NCBI RefSeq assembly: GCF_014635665.1
Contig: NZ_BMDG01000008.1
Span: 124,001 to 188,000, forward strand
Direction of reading: 5' to 3'
Origin: Isoptericola cucumis
GTDB lineage: Bacteria > Actinomycetota > Actinomycetes > Actinomycetales > Cellulomonadaceae
DNA: 64,000 nucleotides
This document shows, in pieces, positions 44,807-54,758 of the stretch. Position 1 is the stretch's first letter, and each line of letters starts with the position of its first letter. Position numbers and translations under genes: made by a program. Below the pieces are notes generated by a model that ran no database searches, was not told the DNA's origin, and saw nothing but the letters and a program-made list of their open reading frames with translations.

Positions 44807-45748
44807 TCACGTGAGCACGCGCACCGGGCTGCCCGCCGCCCACGCGGCGACGTCCTCGACCGCTTCGCCGTAGAACGTCTCGTACGTGGCCTCGGTGACG
44901 TACCCGAGGTGCGGGGTCAGCACCGTGCGCGGCGCGGACCGCAGCCGGTGGTCGGCGGGCAGCGGCTCGGCGTCGTACACGTCGAGCCCGGCGCCGGCGA
45001 TCCGCCCGTCGTGCAGCGCCGCGAGCAGGGCGTCCGTGTCGACGAGCGCACCGCGCGAGGTGTTGACGAGGTACGCGGTCGGCTTCATCCGCGCGAGGTC
45101 GCCGGCGCCGACGATCCCCACGCTGCGCGCGCTCAGCTTGTAGTGCACGGTCACGACGTCCGACGTCGCGAAGAGCTCGTCCTTGGTCACCGCGCGCACG
45201 CCGACCTCGGCGGCGTGCGCAGGGTCGAGGTGGGTGCTCCACGCGACGACGTCCATGTCGAAGGCCGCGCCCACGCGCGCCACCCGCGTGCCGAGCCGGC
45301 CGAGCCCCACGACCCCGAGCCTGCGTCCGGCGAGGTCGGCACCCACGGTGTGCTGCCACCCGCCGTCGCGGACGGCGCGGTCCTCGGCAGGGACGTGCCG
45401 CAGCAGCGCGAGGACGAGCGCCCAGGTGAGCTCGGGTGTCGCGTTGGTGGGTGATCCCGTGCCGCACACGACGATGCCACGCCCGCGGGCGGCGTCCAGG
45501 TCGATCGCCGCGTTGGCACGCCCGGTGGTGACGAGCAGCCGCAGGTCGGGCAGCCGGGCGAGCCGGGCGGCGGTGAACGGCGTCCGCTCCCGCATCGCGA
45601 CCACGACGTCGTAGCCCGCGAGCGCGGCGACCACGGCGTCGTCGTCGGGCAGGTGCCGGTCGAGGAAGTCGACCTCGGCCTGCAGGCTCGCCCAGTCGGC
45701 GAACCGGTGGGCCACCTGCTGGTAGTCGTCCAGGACGGCGACGCGCAC
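44807..45748 (-). CDS. D-2-hydroxyacid dehydrogenase family protein
   Basis: 313-residue NAD(P)-dependent oxidoreductase of the D-lactate/glycerate/phosphoglycerate dehydrogenase family. Rossmann motif VGLGRLGTRVA (148-158), active-site Arg232 (NTSRGALVD), Glu261 (DAEPLP) and His280 (TPHLGY). Opening MRVAVLDDYQQVA is typical of the SerA-like subgroup often annotated near tartronate or glyoxylate genes. GTG start at 45748 with GAGGAG upstream. The deletion that left the epoxide hydrolase remnant lies just past its stop. Confidence 0.88.
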   Translation of the reverse strand: MRVAVLDDYQQVAHRFADWASLQAEVDFLDRHLPDDDAVVAALAGYDVVVAMRERTPFTAARLARLPDLRLLVTTGRANAAIDLDAARGRGIVVCGTGSPTNATPELTWALVLALLRHVPAEDRAVRDGGWQHTVGADLAGRRLGVVGLGRLGTRVARVGAAFDMDVVAWSTHLDPAHAAEVGVRAVTKDELFATSDVVTVHYKLSARSVGIVGAGDLARMKPTAYLVNTSRGALVDTDALLAALHDGRIAGAGLDVYDAEPLPADHRLRSAPRTVLTPHLGYVTEATYETFYGEAVEDVAAWAAGSPVRVLT

Positions 45749-45765
45749 GCTGGCCTCCTCGTCGA

Positions 45766-45801
45766 TGCTGGGTGCTGGGCGCCTGCTGGGTGCTGGGTGC
45801 C
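45766..45801. repeat. 18-base tandem repeat in the promoter gap
   Basis: tgctgggtgctggg(c/t)gcc occurs at 45766-45783 and 45784-45801 with a partial third copy after it. It lies between the divergent dehydrogenase gene and the DUF4190-like gene. No function assigned. Confidence 0.8.
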
Positions 45802-45907
45802 TGCTGGGCGCCGGCCCTCGCCGGGCGGTGCCGACGTTACCGACGTCCGCGCGCCGCGTCGTGCCCGCCCCCTTGGCGCGACGACGCCGGGGCGGGAGAC
45901 TGTCGGG

Positions 45908-46369
45908 GTGAGCGACCCGTACCAGCCCGACCAGCCGGGCCAGCAGCCCGGCTACCAGACCCAGCCCGGTTACCCCGCGCAGCCCGGCTACCAGACCCAG
46001 CCCGGCTACCCACCCCAGCCTGGCTACCCGCCGCAGCCCCACCAGCCGCAGGGTGGAAACCCGGGGTACGGGTACCCGCCGCCGTACGGTTACCCGCCGG
46101 CCGACCCGGGCCAGACGATGGGCATCGTCGGCTTCGTCCTCGCGTTCGTGTTCCCGCCCGCGGGCATCGTCTTCGCCGCGATCGGTCGTTCCCAGTCGCG
46201 GCAGGCCGGCTTCGACAACCAGCTCGCGACGTGGGGGTTCTGGCTCTCCATCGTCTTCACGTCGCTCGGCGTGCTCTACGCGCTGTTCTGGGTGCTCCTG
46301 GTGTTCGGGGGCCTGTTCGCGGCGGTGTCCGTCGGCGGGGCCACGTCGGCGGTCGGGCTCACCGTCTGA
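45908..46369 (+). CDS. DUF4190-like membrane protein with Pro/Gly/Tyr/Gln repeat region
   Basis: 153 residues. The N-terminal 70 residues are low-complexity QPGYQTQPGYPAQPGY-type repeats (cytoplasmic, disordered); then two transmembrane helices (about 76-98 and 110-140) around the motif IGRSQSRQAGFDNQLATWG, which is typical of DUF4190 proteins. GTG at 45908 is chosen at the start of the repeats. Function unknown; such Tyr/Gln/Pro-rich regions can promote clustering of membrane proteins. It diverges from the dehydrogenase gene. Confidence 0.8.
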   Translation: MSDPYQPDQPGQQPGYQTQPGYPAQPGYQTQPGYPPQPGYPPQPHQPQGGNPGYGYPPPYGYPPADPGQTMGIVGFVLAFVFPPAGIVFAAIGRSQSRQAGFDNQLATWGFWLSIVFTSLGVLYALFWVLLVFGGLFAAVSVGGATSAVGLTV

Positions 46370-46473
46370 CGCCCCGGTCCTGACGCACCGGCCCTGACGC
46401 CCCGGCCCGAGCGACCGGGCGCGGCCCGCCGGCCGTGGCTAGCCTGACCCGACACCGTCGGACGGAGACCTCC

Positions 46474-47865
46474 ATGCAGCGACCCACGATCGACGCGGAC
46501 CTGGCCGTGGTCGGGTTCGGCAAGGGCGGCAAGACGCTCGCCGCCGCGATGGCCGGACGCGGCGCCCGGGTCGTCATGATCGAGCAGTCGGACCAGATGT
46601 ACGGCGGCACGTGCATCAACATCGGCTGCGTCCCCACGAAGTCGCTCATCTACCAGGGCGAGCACGTCGACCCGCACACCGCGGGCGAGGAGAGCTTCCG
46701 GCTCGCGGCCGCCACCACCCGCTCGCTCACGTCGCTCATGCGCGGGAAGAACTTCGCGATGATCGACTCGCTGGACGCCGCGACCGTCGTGACGGGGCAG
46801 GCGACGTTCACCGGGCCGCACTCGCTGGTGGTGCGTGCCGGCGACGACGAGCTCGAGGTCACGGCGACGACGATCGTCGTCGGCACGGGTGCGGAGCCCG
46901 TCCTGCCCCCGATCCCCGGCCTGCGGGAGAGCAACCACGTCGTCACGAGCACCGGCCTGCTGGGGCGCACGGAACGCCCGCGCGAGCTCGTGGTCCTCGG
47001 CGGCGGGTACGTCGCGGTCGAGCTGGCCGCGATGCATGCCGCGTTCGGCGCGCGGGTCACGCTGCTCACGCGCGGGCCGCGCATCCTGCGCCACGAGGAC
47101 GACGACGTCGCCACGGCCGCGGCCGGCATCCTCGCCGACGCGGGGGTCGCGATCCGCACGGACGTGACGATCGATTCCGTGGCCGACACGACGACCGACG
47201 ACGGCCCCTGCGCCCGCGTGACGTACCGGACGGCGGACGGCACCACCGACACGGTCGACGGGGACACGGTGCTCGCCGCGCTCGGACGGCGCCCGGTCAC
47301 CGACGGGCTGGGGCTCGAGGCCGCGGGTGTCCGCACCGACGCCCGCGGCGCCGTCGTCGTCGACGAGCACCTGCGCACCAGCGCGGAGCACGTCTTCGCG
47401 GTGGGCGACGTCAACGGCGGCCCGCAGTTCACGTACGTGTCGCTCGACGACTACCGCATCGTCCTGGACCAGCTCGTCGGCGAGGGTCGGCGCTCGACCG
47501 CCGACCGGCGCGCGGTGCCGCAGGCGATCTTCATGACGCCGCCGCTGGCGCGGGTGGGGATGACGGAGGCGGAGGCCCGGGAGACCGGGCGACCGCTGCG
47601 CGTGGCGGTGCGCCGGGTGGCGGACATGGCCACGGTGCCGCGCGCCAAGATCGCCGACCCGCGCGGCCTGATGAAGGCCGTCGTCGACGCGGAGACGGAC
47701 GAGGTCCTCGGCGTCACGATGCTCAGCCACGACGCCCACGAGACGATCAACACCGTCGCGCTGGCGATGCGGCACGGGGTCACGGCGACCCGGCTCCGCG
47801 ACGAGATCTACACCCACCCGTCCATGACCGAGGCGCTCAACGACCTGTTCGCGAACCTCGCCTGA
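46474..47865 (+). CDS. RclA-type pyridine nucleotide-disulfide oxidoreductase
   Basis: 463-residue flavoprotein of the class I disulfide reductase family. FAD motif VVGFGKGGKTLAAAMAGRGA, redox-active disulfide Cys47/Cys52 in GTCINIGCVPTKS, NAD(P) motif VVLGGGYVAVELAAMHAAFG, and C-terminal THPSMTEALNDLF. The combination (CINIGC and HPSMTEALNDLF) is characteristic of RclA, the hypochlorous/hypothiocyanous acid defence enzyme. The His and Glu that act as proton shuttle in the family are present in HPSMTE. ATG at 46474. It is followed at 48 bases by an aldo/keto reductase, probably cotranscribed. Confidence 0.87.
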   Translation: MQRPTIDADLAVVGFGKGGKTLAAAMAGRGARVVMIEQSDQMYGGTCINIGCVPTKSLIYQGEHVDPHTAGEESFRLAAATTRSLTSLMRGKNFAMIDSLDAATVVTGQATFTGPHSLVVRAGDDELEVTATTIVVGTGAEPVLPPIPGLRESNHVVTSTGLLGRTERPRELVVLGGGYVAVELAAMHAAFGARVTLLTRGPRILRHEDDDVATAAAGILADAGVAIRTDVTIDSVADTTTDDGPCARVTYRTADGTTDTVDGDTVLAALGRRPVTDGLGLEAAGVRTDARGAVVVDEHLRTSAEHVFAVGDVNGGPQFTYVSLDDYRIVLDQLVGEGRRSTADRRAVPQAIFMTPPLARVGMTEAEARETGRPLRVAVRRVADMATVPRAKIADPRGLMKAVVDAETDEVLGVTMLSHDAHETINTVALAMRHGVTATRLRDEIYTHPSMTEALNDLFANLA

Positions 47866-47913
47866 CGTCCACGAGCGCCGGCGAGACCACCACCCCGATC
47901 GACGAGGAGATCC

Positions 47914-48849
47914 ATGAGAACCGTCCCCCTGGGCACCACCGGCCGCCACGTCCCGAACGTCGTGATCGGCCTCATGCGCATCCAGCAGCTGGACGACGAC
48001 GCCGTGCGCGAGCTCGTGCGCACCGCACGCGACGCCGGCATCGACTTCGTCGACCACGCCGACGTCTACGGTGACGACCTGCACGGCTGCGAGCGCCGGT
48101 TCGCCGAGGCCATGCAGCTGTCGCCGTCGGAGCGCGAGCAGCTCACCATCCAGTCCAAGGCCGGCATCGTGCGCGAGGGGCCGTACTTCGACTACTCGTA
48201 CGAGCACCTGGTCTCCTCGGTCGAGGGCTCCCTGCGCGCCCTGGGCACCGACTACCTGGACGTGCTGCTGCTGCACCGCCCGGACGCGCTCGTGGAGCCG
48301 GACGAGGTGGCCCGCGCCTTCGACGACCTGGAGGCCGCCGGCAAGGTCCGCGCCTTCGGCGTCTCCAACCACACCCCGGGCCAGATCGACCTGCTCAAGA
48401 AGTCCGTGCGCCAGCCGCTGGTCGCGAACCAGCTGCAGCTGTCGATCACGCACGCGCCGATCGTCGCGCAGGGGGTGGCTGCCAACATGGCGGGCGAGGA
48501 CCAGGCGCTCACCCTCGACGGCGGCGGGATCCTCGACTACTGCCGCCTCCACGACATCACCGTGCAGGCCTGGTCGCCGTTCCAGGCGGGCTTCTTCACC
48601 GGCGTGTTCCTCGGCTCGGAGGACTACCCGGAGCTCAACGCCGTGATCGACCGCCTCGCGGCGAAGTACGACGTGCCGCCCATCGCGATCGCCGTCGCCT
48701 GGATCACCCGGCACCCGGCGGGGATGCAGGTGGTGCTCGGCACGACGACGCCGGAGCGCGTCGAGGGCGCGGCCCAGGGCTCGGACCTGCCCCTCACCCG
48801 CGCCGAGTGGTACGAGCTGTTCCGCGCCGCGGGCTACCGCGTGCCCTGA
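47914..48849 (+). CDS. Aldo/keto reductase (YdhF-like)
   Basis: 311-residue NADPH-dependent AKR with catalytic Asp47, Tyr52 (DHADVYG), Lys82 (SKAG) and His121 (LLHRPD). NADPH-binding VLGTTTPERVEGAA is near the C-terminus. It most resembles E. coli YdhF-type oxidoreductases of unknown substrate. The position after the RclA-type gene suggests a role in repair of oxidised or electrophilic metabolites (inference). The ATG at 47914 has GAGGAG upstream. Terminator follows. Confidence 0.9.
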   Translation: MRTVPLGTTGRHVPNVVIGLMRIQQLDDDAVRELVRTARDAGIDFVDHADVYGDDLHGCERRFAEAMQLSPSEREQLTIQSKAGIVREGPYFDYSYEHLVSSVEGSLRALGTDYLDVLLLHRPDALVEPDEVARAFDDLEAAGKVRAFGVSNHTPGQIDLLKKSVRQPLVANQLQLSITHAPIVAQGVAANMAGEDQALTLDGGGILDYCRLHDITVQAWSPFQAGFFTGVFLGSEDYPELNAVIDRLAAKYDVPPIAIAVAWITRHPAGMQVVLGTTTPERVEGAAQGSDLPLTRAEWYELFRAAGYRVP

Positions 48850-48856
48850 CGGGCAG

Positions 48857-48897
48857 CCGCCCCCGAGGTCGCCGCTCGTGGTCGGGCTCGGGGGCGG
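48857..48897 (+). terminator. Hairpin terminator after the AKR gene
   Basis: CCGCCCCCGAG (48857-48867) and CTCGGGGGCGG (48887-48897) form an 11-base perfect stem, eight bases past the stop codon and ahead of the hrpA start. Confidence 0.7.
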
Positions 48898-48943
48898 GTA
48901 GCGCGGGCCAATCACCTTGCGCGGCTTGAGAGAATGGGACGTC

Positions 48944-51900
48944 GTGAGCACCGAGCCCAGCCCCGCACCGCAGTCGTCGTCGGACGACGGCGGTGCGCGG
49001 CGTCCCCGCCGCCGCGGCCGCGGACGCGGCAGGCCCCCGGGCTCGGGCCGGCCGGCGGACCAGCAGGCCGCCCGGTCGCGCGGCCCGCGTCGCGTCAGCC
49101 ATGAGCAGCTCGAGAAGGCCGCCGCGAGGCGCGCCGCGGTCGAGGTCCCGCCGATCGTTTACCCCGAGCAGCTGCCGGTCTCGGCGCGCCGGGACGACAT
49201 CGCCGCTGCGATCCGCGACCACCAGGTGGTCGTCGTCGCGGGCGAGACGGGCTCCGGCAAGACGACGCAGCTGCCGAAGATCCTGCTCGAGCTGGGCCGC
49301 GGGCGCGCCGGGCAGATCGGGCACACGCAGCCGCGCCGGATCGCGGCGCGCAGCGTCGCCGAGCGCGTCGCCGAGGAGCTGGACACCGAGCTGGGCGGCG
49401 TCGTCGGCTACCAGGTGCGGTTCACCGACCAGTCGTCGGAGGACACCCTCGTCAAGGTCATGACGGACGGCATCCTGCTGGCCCAGATCCAGCGTGACCC
49501 GGAACTCCTCGCCTACGACACGATCGTCATCGACGAGGCGCACGAGCGGTCGCTCAACATCGACTTCCTGCTCGGCTACCTGTCGCGGCTGCTGCCGCGC
49601 CGCCCGGACCTCAAGGTCGTCATCACGTCGGCGACGATCGACTCCGAGCGGTTCGCGGCGCACTTCTCGCCGTCGCACCTGGCCGAGGTCGGCGGTGCCC
49701 CGCGCGACGTGGTCGAGGTGCTGCCCGACCATGCGCCCGTCGTCGAGGTCACGGGCCGCACCTACCCGGTGGAGATCCGCTGGCGTCCCCTGTCCCCCGA
49801 CACCGACCCGGACGCGCCGGCGAAGAAGAGGGCCCGCTCCGAGGACGGCGAGAAGGACCTGGTCACCGGCATCGTCGAGGCCTGCGACGAGCTGATGCGC
49901 GAGGGCCCCGGCGACATCCTCGTGTTCCTCTCCGGCGAGCGGGAGATCCACGACGCGGCGGACGCGCTGGAGGGCCACCTCAAGGACCGGGTGCGCGACA
50001 GCAAGCGGCCCGACTTCGTCGAGATCCTGCCGCTGTACTCGCGGCTGTCCGCGGCGGAGCAGCACCGCGTCTTCCAGTCGCACCCCGGCCGCCGCATCGT
50101 GCTGTCGACGAACGTCGCCGAGACGTCGCTGACCGTGCCGGGCATCCACTACGTCGTCGACCCGGGCACCGCCCGCATCTCGCGCTACTCCAAGGCGACC
50201 AAGGTGCAGCGGCTGCCCATCGAGCCGATCAGCCAGGCGAGCGCCAACCAGCGCTCCGGGCGGTCCGGCCGCGTGGCGGACGGCGTCGCGATCCGTCTCT
50301 ACTCGCAGGAGGACTTCGAGAGCCGGCCGGAGTTCACCGAGCCCGAGATCCTGCGCACGTCGCTCGCGTCCGTGCTGCTGCAGATGATCTCCGTCGGTGT
50401 GGTGCAGACCCCCGACGACGTGGCGCGCTTCCCGTTCGTCGAGCCGCCGGACACCCGCGCCGTGCGCGACGGCGTGCAGCTCCTCAGCGAGCTCGGCGCG
50501 CTGGAGACGCGGGACGGCGCCACTCGCCTGACGGAGGTCGGGCGCACGCTCGCGCAGCTCCCGATGGACCCGCGGCTGGCGCGCATGATCATCGAGGGCG
50601 CGAAGCAGGGGGTGGCGCGCGAGGTCGCGATCATCGCCGCCGTGCTGTCCATCCAGGACCCGCGCGAGCGCCCGGCCGAGACGCGCGCGCACGCCGACCA
50701 GCTGCACGCCCGGTTCACCGACCCGCGATCCGACTTCCTCACGTACCTCAACCTGTGGGAGTACGTGCGCGGCCAGCAGCACGAGATGGGCTCGTCCGCG
50801 TTCCGGCGGATGTGCAAGGCGGAGCACCTCAACTTCCTGCGCATCCGCGAGTGGCAGGACGTCGTCGCGCAGCTGCGCGAGATGAGCAAGCCGCTCGGCA
50901 TCGACATGTCGTTCAAGCCCCGCACCCGCACGGTCTCGGCGGAGCGCGCCGACGTCGACCCCGAGACCGCCGAGGTGGACCACCGGCTCGCCTGGGACGG
51001 CGACACCATCCACCGCGCCCTGCTGGCGGGTCTGCTGTCGCAGATCGGCATGCAGGACACCGGGGAGATCAAGGCGTCGTCGGTGGCCCACCTGCGCGGG
51101 GAGGCGCGCGCCCGCGCGCTGCGCCAGGCCGCGAAGCGCGCGCGCAACGAGTACCTCGGCGCCCGCGGCGCCCGGTTCGCCATCTTCCCCGGGTCGCCGC
51201 TGAGCAAGAAGCCGCCGGAGTGGATCATGGCGGGCGAGCTCGTGGAGACGTCGCGGCTGTGGGCGCGCGACGTCGCCCGCATCCAGCCCGAGTGGGCGGA
51301 GGAGCTCGCCGGGCCGCTGGCCAAGCACACCTACTCCGAGCCGCACTGGTCCACGAAGCAGGGCGCGGCGATGGCGACGGAGAAGGTGCTGCTGTACGGC
51401 GTGCCGATCGTCGCCGACCGGCCGGTGCTGTTCGCCAAGGTCGACCCCGAGGCGGCGCGCGAGATGTTCGTCCGCCACGCGCTCGTCGAGGGGCAGTGGA
51501 CCACCCACCACCGGTTCTTCGCGGAGAACCGGCGCCTGCTCGCCGAGGCCGAGGAGCTCGAGGCCCGGTCCCGGCAGCGCGGGCTCGTGGCGTCCGAGGA
51601 CGACCTCTTCGCGTTCTACGACGAGCGGGTCCCGTCGTCGGTGGTCAGCGCCCGGCACTTCGACACCTGGTGGAAGTCCGCGCAGCGCGAGACGCCGGAC
51701 CTGCTGACGTTCACGCTCGACCAGCTCGTGGACTCAGGAGCCGTCGACACCGACCAGTTCCCGGAGACGTGGACGCAGGGCGAGGTCACCCTGCCGCTGA
51801 CGTACCAGTTCTCCCCCGGCAGCGACGCGGACGGCGTCACCGTGCACGTGCCGCTGTCCATCCTCAACCGCGTCGCCCCCGAGGGGTTCGACTGGATGGT

Positions 51901-53482
51901 GCCGGGCCTGCTCGACGAGCTGTGCGTCGCGACGGTCCGGTCGCTGCCGAAGGCCGTGCGCCGCGAGCTGGTGCCCGCGCCCGACGTCGGCGGCGCGGTC
52001 GCCGCGTGGCTGCGCGAGAACACGCCGAGCTGGGAGGACATGACCCGCGCCGGCGACATGGCGTCCCCCTTCCACGTGGAGTTCACCCGCGCCGTGCGCG
52101 CGCTGCGCGACGTCGTCATCCCCGACGACGTGTGGGACGCCGAGCGCGTCGAGCGGCTTCCCGCGCACCTGCGCATGACGTTCCGCGTCGAGGACGCCGC
52201 CCGGGCGGAGGCTCCCGTCAAGGCCAAGGGCCAGGGCAAGGGGAACGGCCGCAAGCGGGCGCCGAAGGCGGCGGCACCCGCCGTCGTCGGCGAGTCCAAG
52301 GACCTGCTCGCCCTGCAGAAGCAGCTCGCCCCGCAGGCCGAGGCGGCCGTGCGCGCGGCGGTGAAGGGCGCCGTCGGCCTGGCGCTCGAGGAGGCGCGCG
52401 CCGCGGCCGGGTCGCCCGCACCGGCCCACGCAGGCGCGCCGGCGTCGCGTCGCGCCTCGGCCGGGCCGCCCGCGGCCGGGCACGCGACCGGGAACGCGAC
52501 CGGGAACGCGGCCGGGCAGGGCACGTCCGTCGTCGCCGAGCAGTCCGGTCTCACGACCTGGCCGTCGGCGCTGCCCGACGGCGCGCTGCCGCGCTCGGTG
52601 TCGACCGACCTGGGCGGCGGTGTCGTGGTCCGGGGGTACCCCGCCCTGGTGGAGGAGCCCGACGCGAAAGGGCGGCCCACGGTCGCGCTGCGCGTGCTCG
52701 CCGACGCCGCGGCGCAGGACGCCTCGCACGCCCGGGGCGTGCGGCGGCTGCTGCTGACGGAGACGGGGCTGCAGCCCGGGCGCATCACGTCGCGGTGGAC
52801 GTCGTCGCAGTCGCTGACGCTCGCCGCCGCGCCGTACCGGAACACCGAAGGGCTGGTGGCCGACCTGCAGCTCGCGGCGGTCACCGCACTGACCAGCCCC
52901 GACGCCGAGAAGGCACCGGGGACTCCCACCGGCGGCCCGGTCGCTGTACAGATCCGCGACGCGGAGTCGTACACGACGGCCGTCGCGTTCGTGCGGCGTC
53001 ACCTGGAGGACGAGGTGCACCGGATCGTCGGGCACGTCGTCGCGGCCCTCGCGGCCTGGCGCGCGGTCGAGGGCGAGGTCCGGGCGTCGTCGTCGCTCGC
53101 GCTGCTGAACACGCTGCAGGACGTCCGTGACCACGTGGCCGGGCTCGTGCACGACGGCTTCGTCGGGCACACCCCGCCACGCCGCGTCCCCCACCTGGTG
53201 CGCTACCTCCGCGCCGCGTCGTACCGGCTGGAGAAGGCCCAGACCAGCCCGGCGCGCGACGCCGAGCTGGCCTGGCGCGTGCACGACGTCACCGAGGCCT
53301 ACGACAAGGCCCGGGCCGCCTACGCCGCGGGCCCCGCCGACCCGGCCCGCGCCGCCGAGCTGGACGACGTGCGGTGGCTGGTCGAGGAGCTGCGGGTCTC
53401 GCTGTTCGCCCAGCAGCTCGGGACCGACGGCGCCGTCAGCGAGAAGCGGATCCGCAAGATCCTCAGCCCCGGCGGCTGGTGA
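48944..53482 (+). CDS. hrpA: ATP-dependent RNA helicase HrpA
   Basis: 1512-residue DEAH-box helicase. Order: disordered Arg/Gly-rich N-terminus (about 1-60), DEAH core with Walker A GETGSGKTT (from residue 100), DEAH at 197-200 followed by ERSLNIDFLLGYL, SAT motif (TSATIDSERFAAHFS), helicase C motif NRSGRSGRVADGV region, HA2/ratchet domain, and a C-terminal DUF3418 region. In E. coli HrpA resolves stalled or collided ribosomes on mRNA; the same is expected here. GTG at 48944 is used; TTG codons at 48917 and 48926 are alternatives. An Ala/Gly/Thr-rich insert with repeats occurs around residues 1150-1190. Confidence 0.95.
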   Translation: MSTEPSPAPQSSSDDGGARRPRRRGRGRGRPPGSGRPADQQAARSRGPRRVSHEQLEKAAARRAAVEVPPIVYPEQLPVSARRDDIAAAIRDHQVVVVAGETGSGKTTQLPKILLELGRGRAGQIGHTQPRRIAARSVAERVAEELDTELGGVVGYQVRFTDQSSEDTLVKVMTDGILLAQIQRDPELLAYDTIVIDEAHERSLNIDFLLGYLSRLLPRRPDLKVVITSATIDSERFAAHFSPSHLAEVGGAPRDVVEVLPDHAPVVEVTGRTYPVEIRWRPLSPDTDPDAPAKKRARSEDGEKDLVTGIVEACDELMREGPGDILVFLSGEREIHDAADALEGHLKDRVRDSKRPDFVEILPLYSRLSAAEQHRVFQSHPGRRIVLSTNVAETSLTVPGIHYVVDPGTARISRYSKATKVQRLPIEPISQASANQRSGRSGRVADGVAIRLYSQEDFESRPEFTEPEILRTSLASVLLQMISVGVVQTPDDVARFPFVEPPDTRAVRDGVQLLSELGALETRDGATRLTEVGRTLAQLPMDPRLARMIIEGAKQGVAREVAIIAAVLSIQDPRERPAETRAHADQLHARFTDPRSDFLTYLNLWEYVRGQQHEMGSSAFRRMCKAEHLNFLRIREWQDVVAQLREMSKPLGIDMSFKPRTRTVSAERADVDPETAEVDHRLAWDGDTIHRALLAGLLSQIGMQDTGEIKASSVAHLRGEARARALRQAAKRARNEYLGARGARFAIFPGSPLSKKPPEWIMAGELVETSRLWARDVARIQPEWAEELAGPLAKHTYSEPHWSTKQGAAMATEKVLLYGVPIVADRPVLFAKVDPEAAREMFVRHALVEGQWTTHHRFFAENRRLLAEAEELEARSRQRGLVASEDDLFAFYDERVPSSVVSARHFDTWWKSAQRETPDLLTFTLDQLVDSGAVDTDQFPETWTQGEVTLPLTYQFSPGSDADGVTVHVPLSILNRVAPEGFDWMVPGLLDELCVATVRSLPKAVRRELVPAPDVGGAVAAWLRENTPSWEDMTRAGDMASPFHVEFTRAVRALRDVVIPDDVWDAERVERLPAHLRMTFRVEDAARAEAPVKAKGQGKGNGRKRAPKAAAPAVVGESKDLLALQKQLAPQAEAAVRAAVKGAVGLALEEARAAAGSPAPAHAGAPASRRASAGPPAAGHATGNATGNAAGQGTSVVAEQSGLTTWPSALPDGALPRSVSTDLGGGVVVRGYPALVEEPDAKGRPTVALRVLADAAAQDASHARGVRRLLLTETGLQPGRITSRWTSSQSLTLAAAPYRNTEGLVADLQLAAVTALTSPDAEKAPGTPTGGPVAVQIRDAESYTTAVAFVRRHLEDEVHRIVGHVVAALAAWRAVEGEVRASSSLALLNTLQDVRDHVAGLVHDGFVGHTPPRRVPHLVRYLRAASYRLEKAQTSPARDAELAWRVHDVTEAYDKARAAYAAGPADPARAAELDDVRWLVEELRVSLFAQQLGTDGAVSEKRIRKILSPGGW

Positions 53483-53579
53483 GGTCGGCGCACGTCCCGG
53501 AACCTGCACCGCGCATGCATCGACGGTCGCTCGTAGGGTCGGGCTACTTCGTCTCACGCGCAGTGAAGGAGCCATCGTG

Positions 53580-54758
53580 ATGGGTCGGTCGAGGCGCAGG
53601 TCGCGGGACGGCACGCCGCCGCAGGCGGGAGCCACGCAGGTCGAGGGGTCGCCGCTCCCCTCCGGCGCCGTCGTGGGGGTGTGGTCCGACGGGTTCGGCC
53701 GCGTGGCGACGAGGTCGCTGCAGGTGCTGGCGGTGCTCGCGGTGATCGCCGTGCTCGCGCTCGCGGTGACCCAGCTGTCGCTCGTCGTCATCCCCGTGCT
53801 GATCGCGCTGGTGCTGGCCGCGGCGATCTCGCCGCTCGTGGCATGGTTGCGCCGACGCGGCCTGCCCTCCCTGCTGGCGACGTGGATCGCCCTGGTCGCG
53901 CTCGTCGCGGTGCTGTCGGGGATCGTCTGGCTGGTCGTCCTGGCCGTGGTGAACCAGTGGGACGAGCTGCGCACCCAGGCCCTCGACGGGTTCGCGGAGC
54001 TCCAGACGTACGTGCAGGGCCTGCCCTTCGAGATCACGGACGAGCAGATCCGGTCCGCGCAGGAGTCCGCGGCCGGGCTGCTGCGGTCCGACGCCGTCGG
54101 CTCGGGCGCGATCGCCGGGGTGTCCCAGACCGCGGACTTCGTGGCGGGGTTCTTCATCATGATCGTCGTGCTGTTCTTCTTCCTCAAGGACGGCCCGAAG
54201 CTGTGGGAGTTCCTCCTGCGCCCGTTCGAGGGCCACCGCTACGAGCGCGGCAAGCGCATCGGTGACGCGACGATCCGCACGCTCGGCGGGTACGTGCGCG
54301 GCACGGCGATCATCGCGGCCGTCGACGCGGTCGCCATCGGCATCGGTCTCGCGATACTCGGGGTGCCGCTCGCGATCCCGCTGTCCGTGCTCGTGTTCCT
54401 GCTGGCGTTCATCCCGCTCGTCGGCGCGACCCTCGCCGGCATCCTCGCGACGTTGGTGGCCCTCGTGGCGGTCGGCCCGGTCGAGGCGCTCGTCGTGGCC
54501 GCGCTCGTCATCGTGGTAAACCAGCTGGAGGGTGACCTCCTCCAGCCGATCGTCATGGGCCGGGCGCTGCGCCTGCACCCCCTGGTGATCCTCGTGGCGC
54601 TGACCGCGGGCACGGTGCTCGTCGGTCTCACCGGCGCCGTGCTCGCGGTGCCCATCGCGGCGTCGATCTGGCGTGCGGTGCAGGTGTGGGACGGCCCGGA
54701 CCTCCCGGCACGGTTCGCCCGTGAGAAGCGCCCCGAGACGGTTCAGCAGGCGTCGTAG
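53580..54758 (+). CDS. AI-2E family transporter (TqsA/PerM-like)
   Basis: 392-residue membrane protein of the AI-2E_transport (UPF0118) family with about eight helices: two near the N-terminus (about 45-80), a cytoplasmic or extracytoplasmic region (about 125-185), and five or six more after residue 185 with the motif LGGYVRGTAIIAAVDAVAIG and NQLEGDLLQPIVMGRALRLHP. Members export quorum signals, act as Na/H antiporters, or have no known substrate; the name implies no proven AI-2 transport. GAAGGA precedes tandem starts GTG 53577 and ATG 53580. The 3' end overlaps the convergent GH114-like gene by 16 bases. Confidence 0.88.
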   Translation: MGRSRRRSRDGTPPQAGATQVEGSPLPSGAVVGVWSDGFGRVATRSLQVLAVLAVIAVLALAVTQLSLVVIPVLIALVLAAAISPLVAWLRRRGLPSLLATWIALVALVAVLSGIVWLVVLAVVNQWDELRTQALDGFAELQTYVQGLPFEITDEQIRSAQESAAGLLRSDAVGSGAIAGVSQTADFVAGFFIMIVVLFFFLKDGPKLWEFLLRPFEGHRYERGKRIGDATIRTLGGYVRGTAIIAAVDAVAIGIGLAILGVPLAIPLSVLVFLLAFIPLVGATLAGILATLVALVAVGPVEALVVAALVIVVNQLEGDLLQPIVMGRALRLHPLVILVALTAGTVLVGLTGAVLAVPIAASIWRAVQVWDGPDLPARFAREKRPETVQQAS

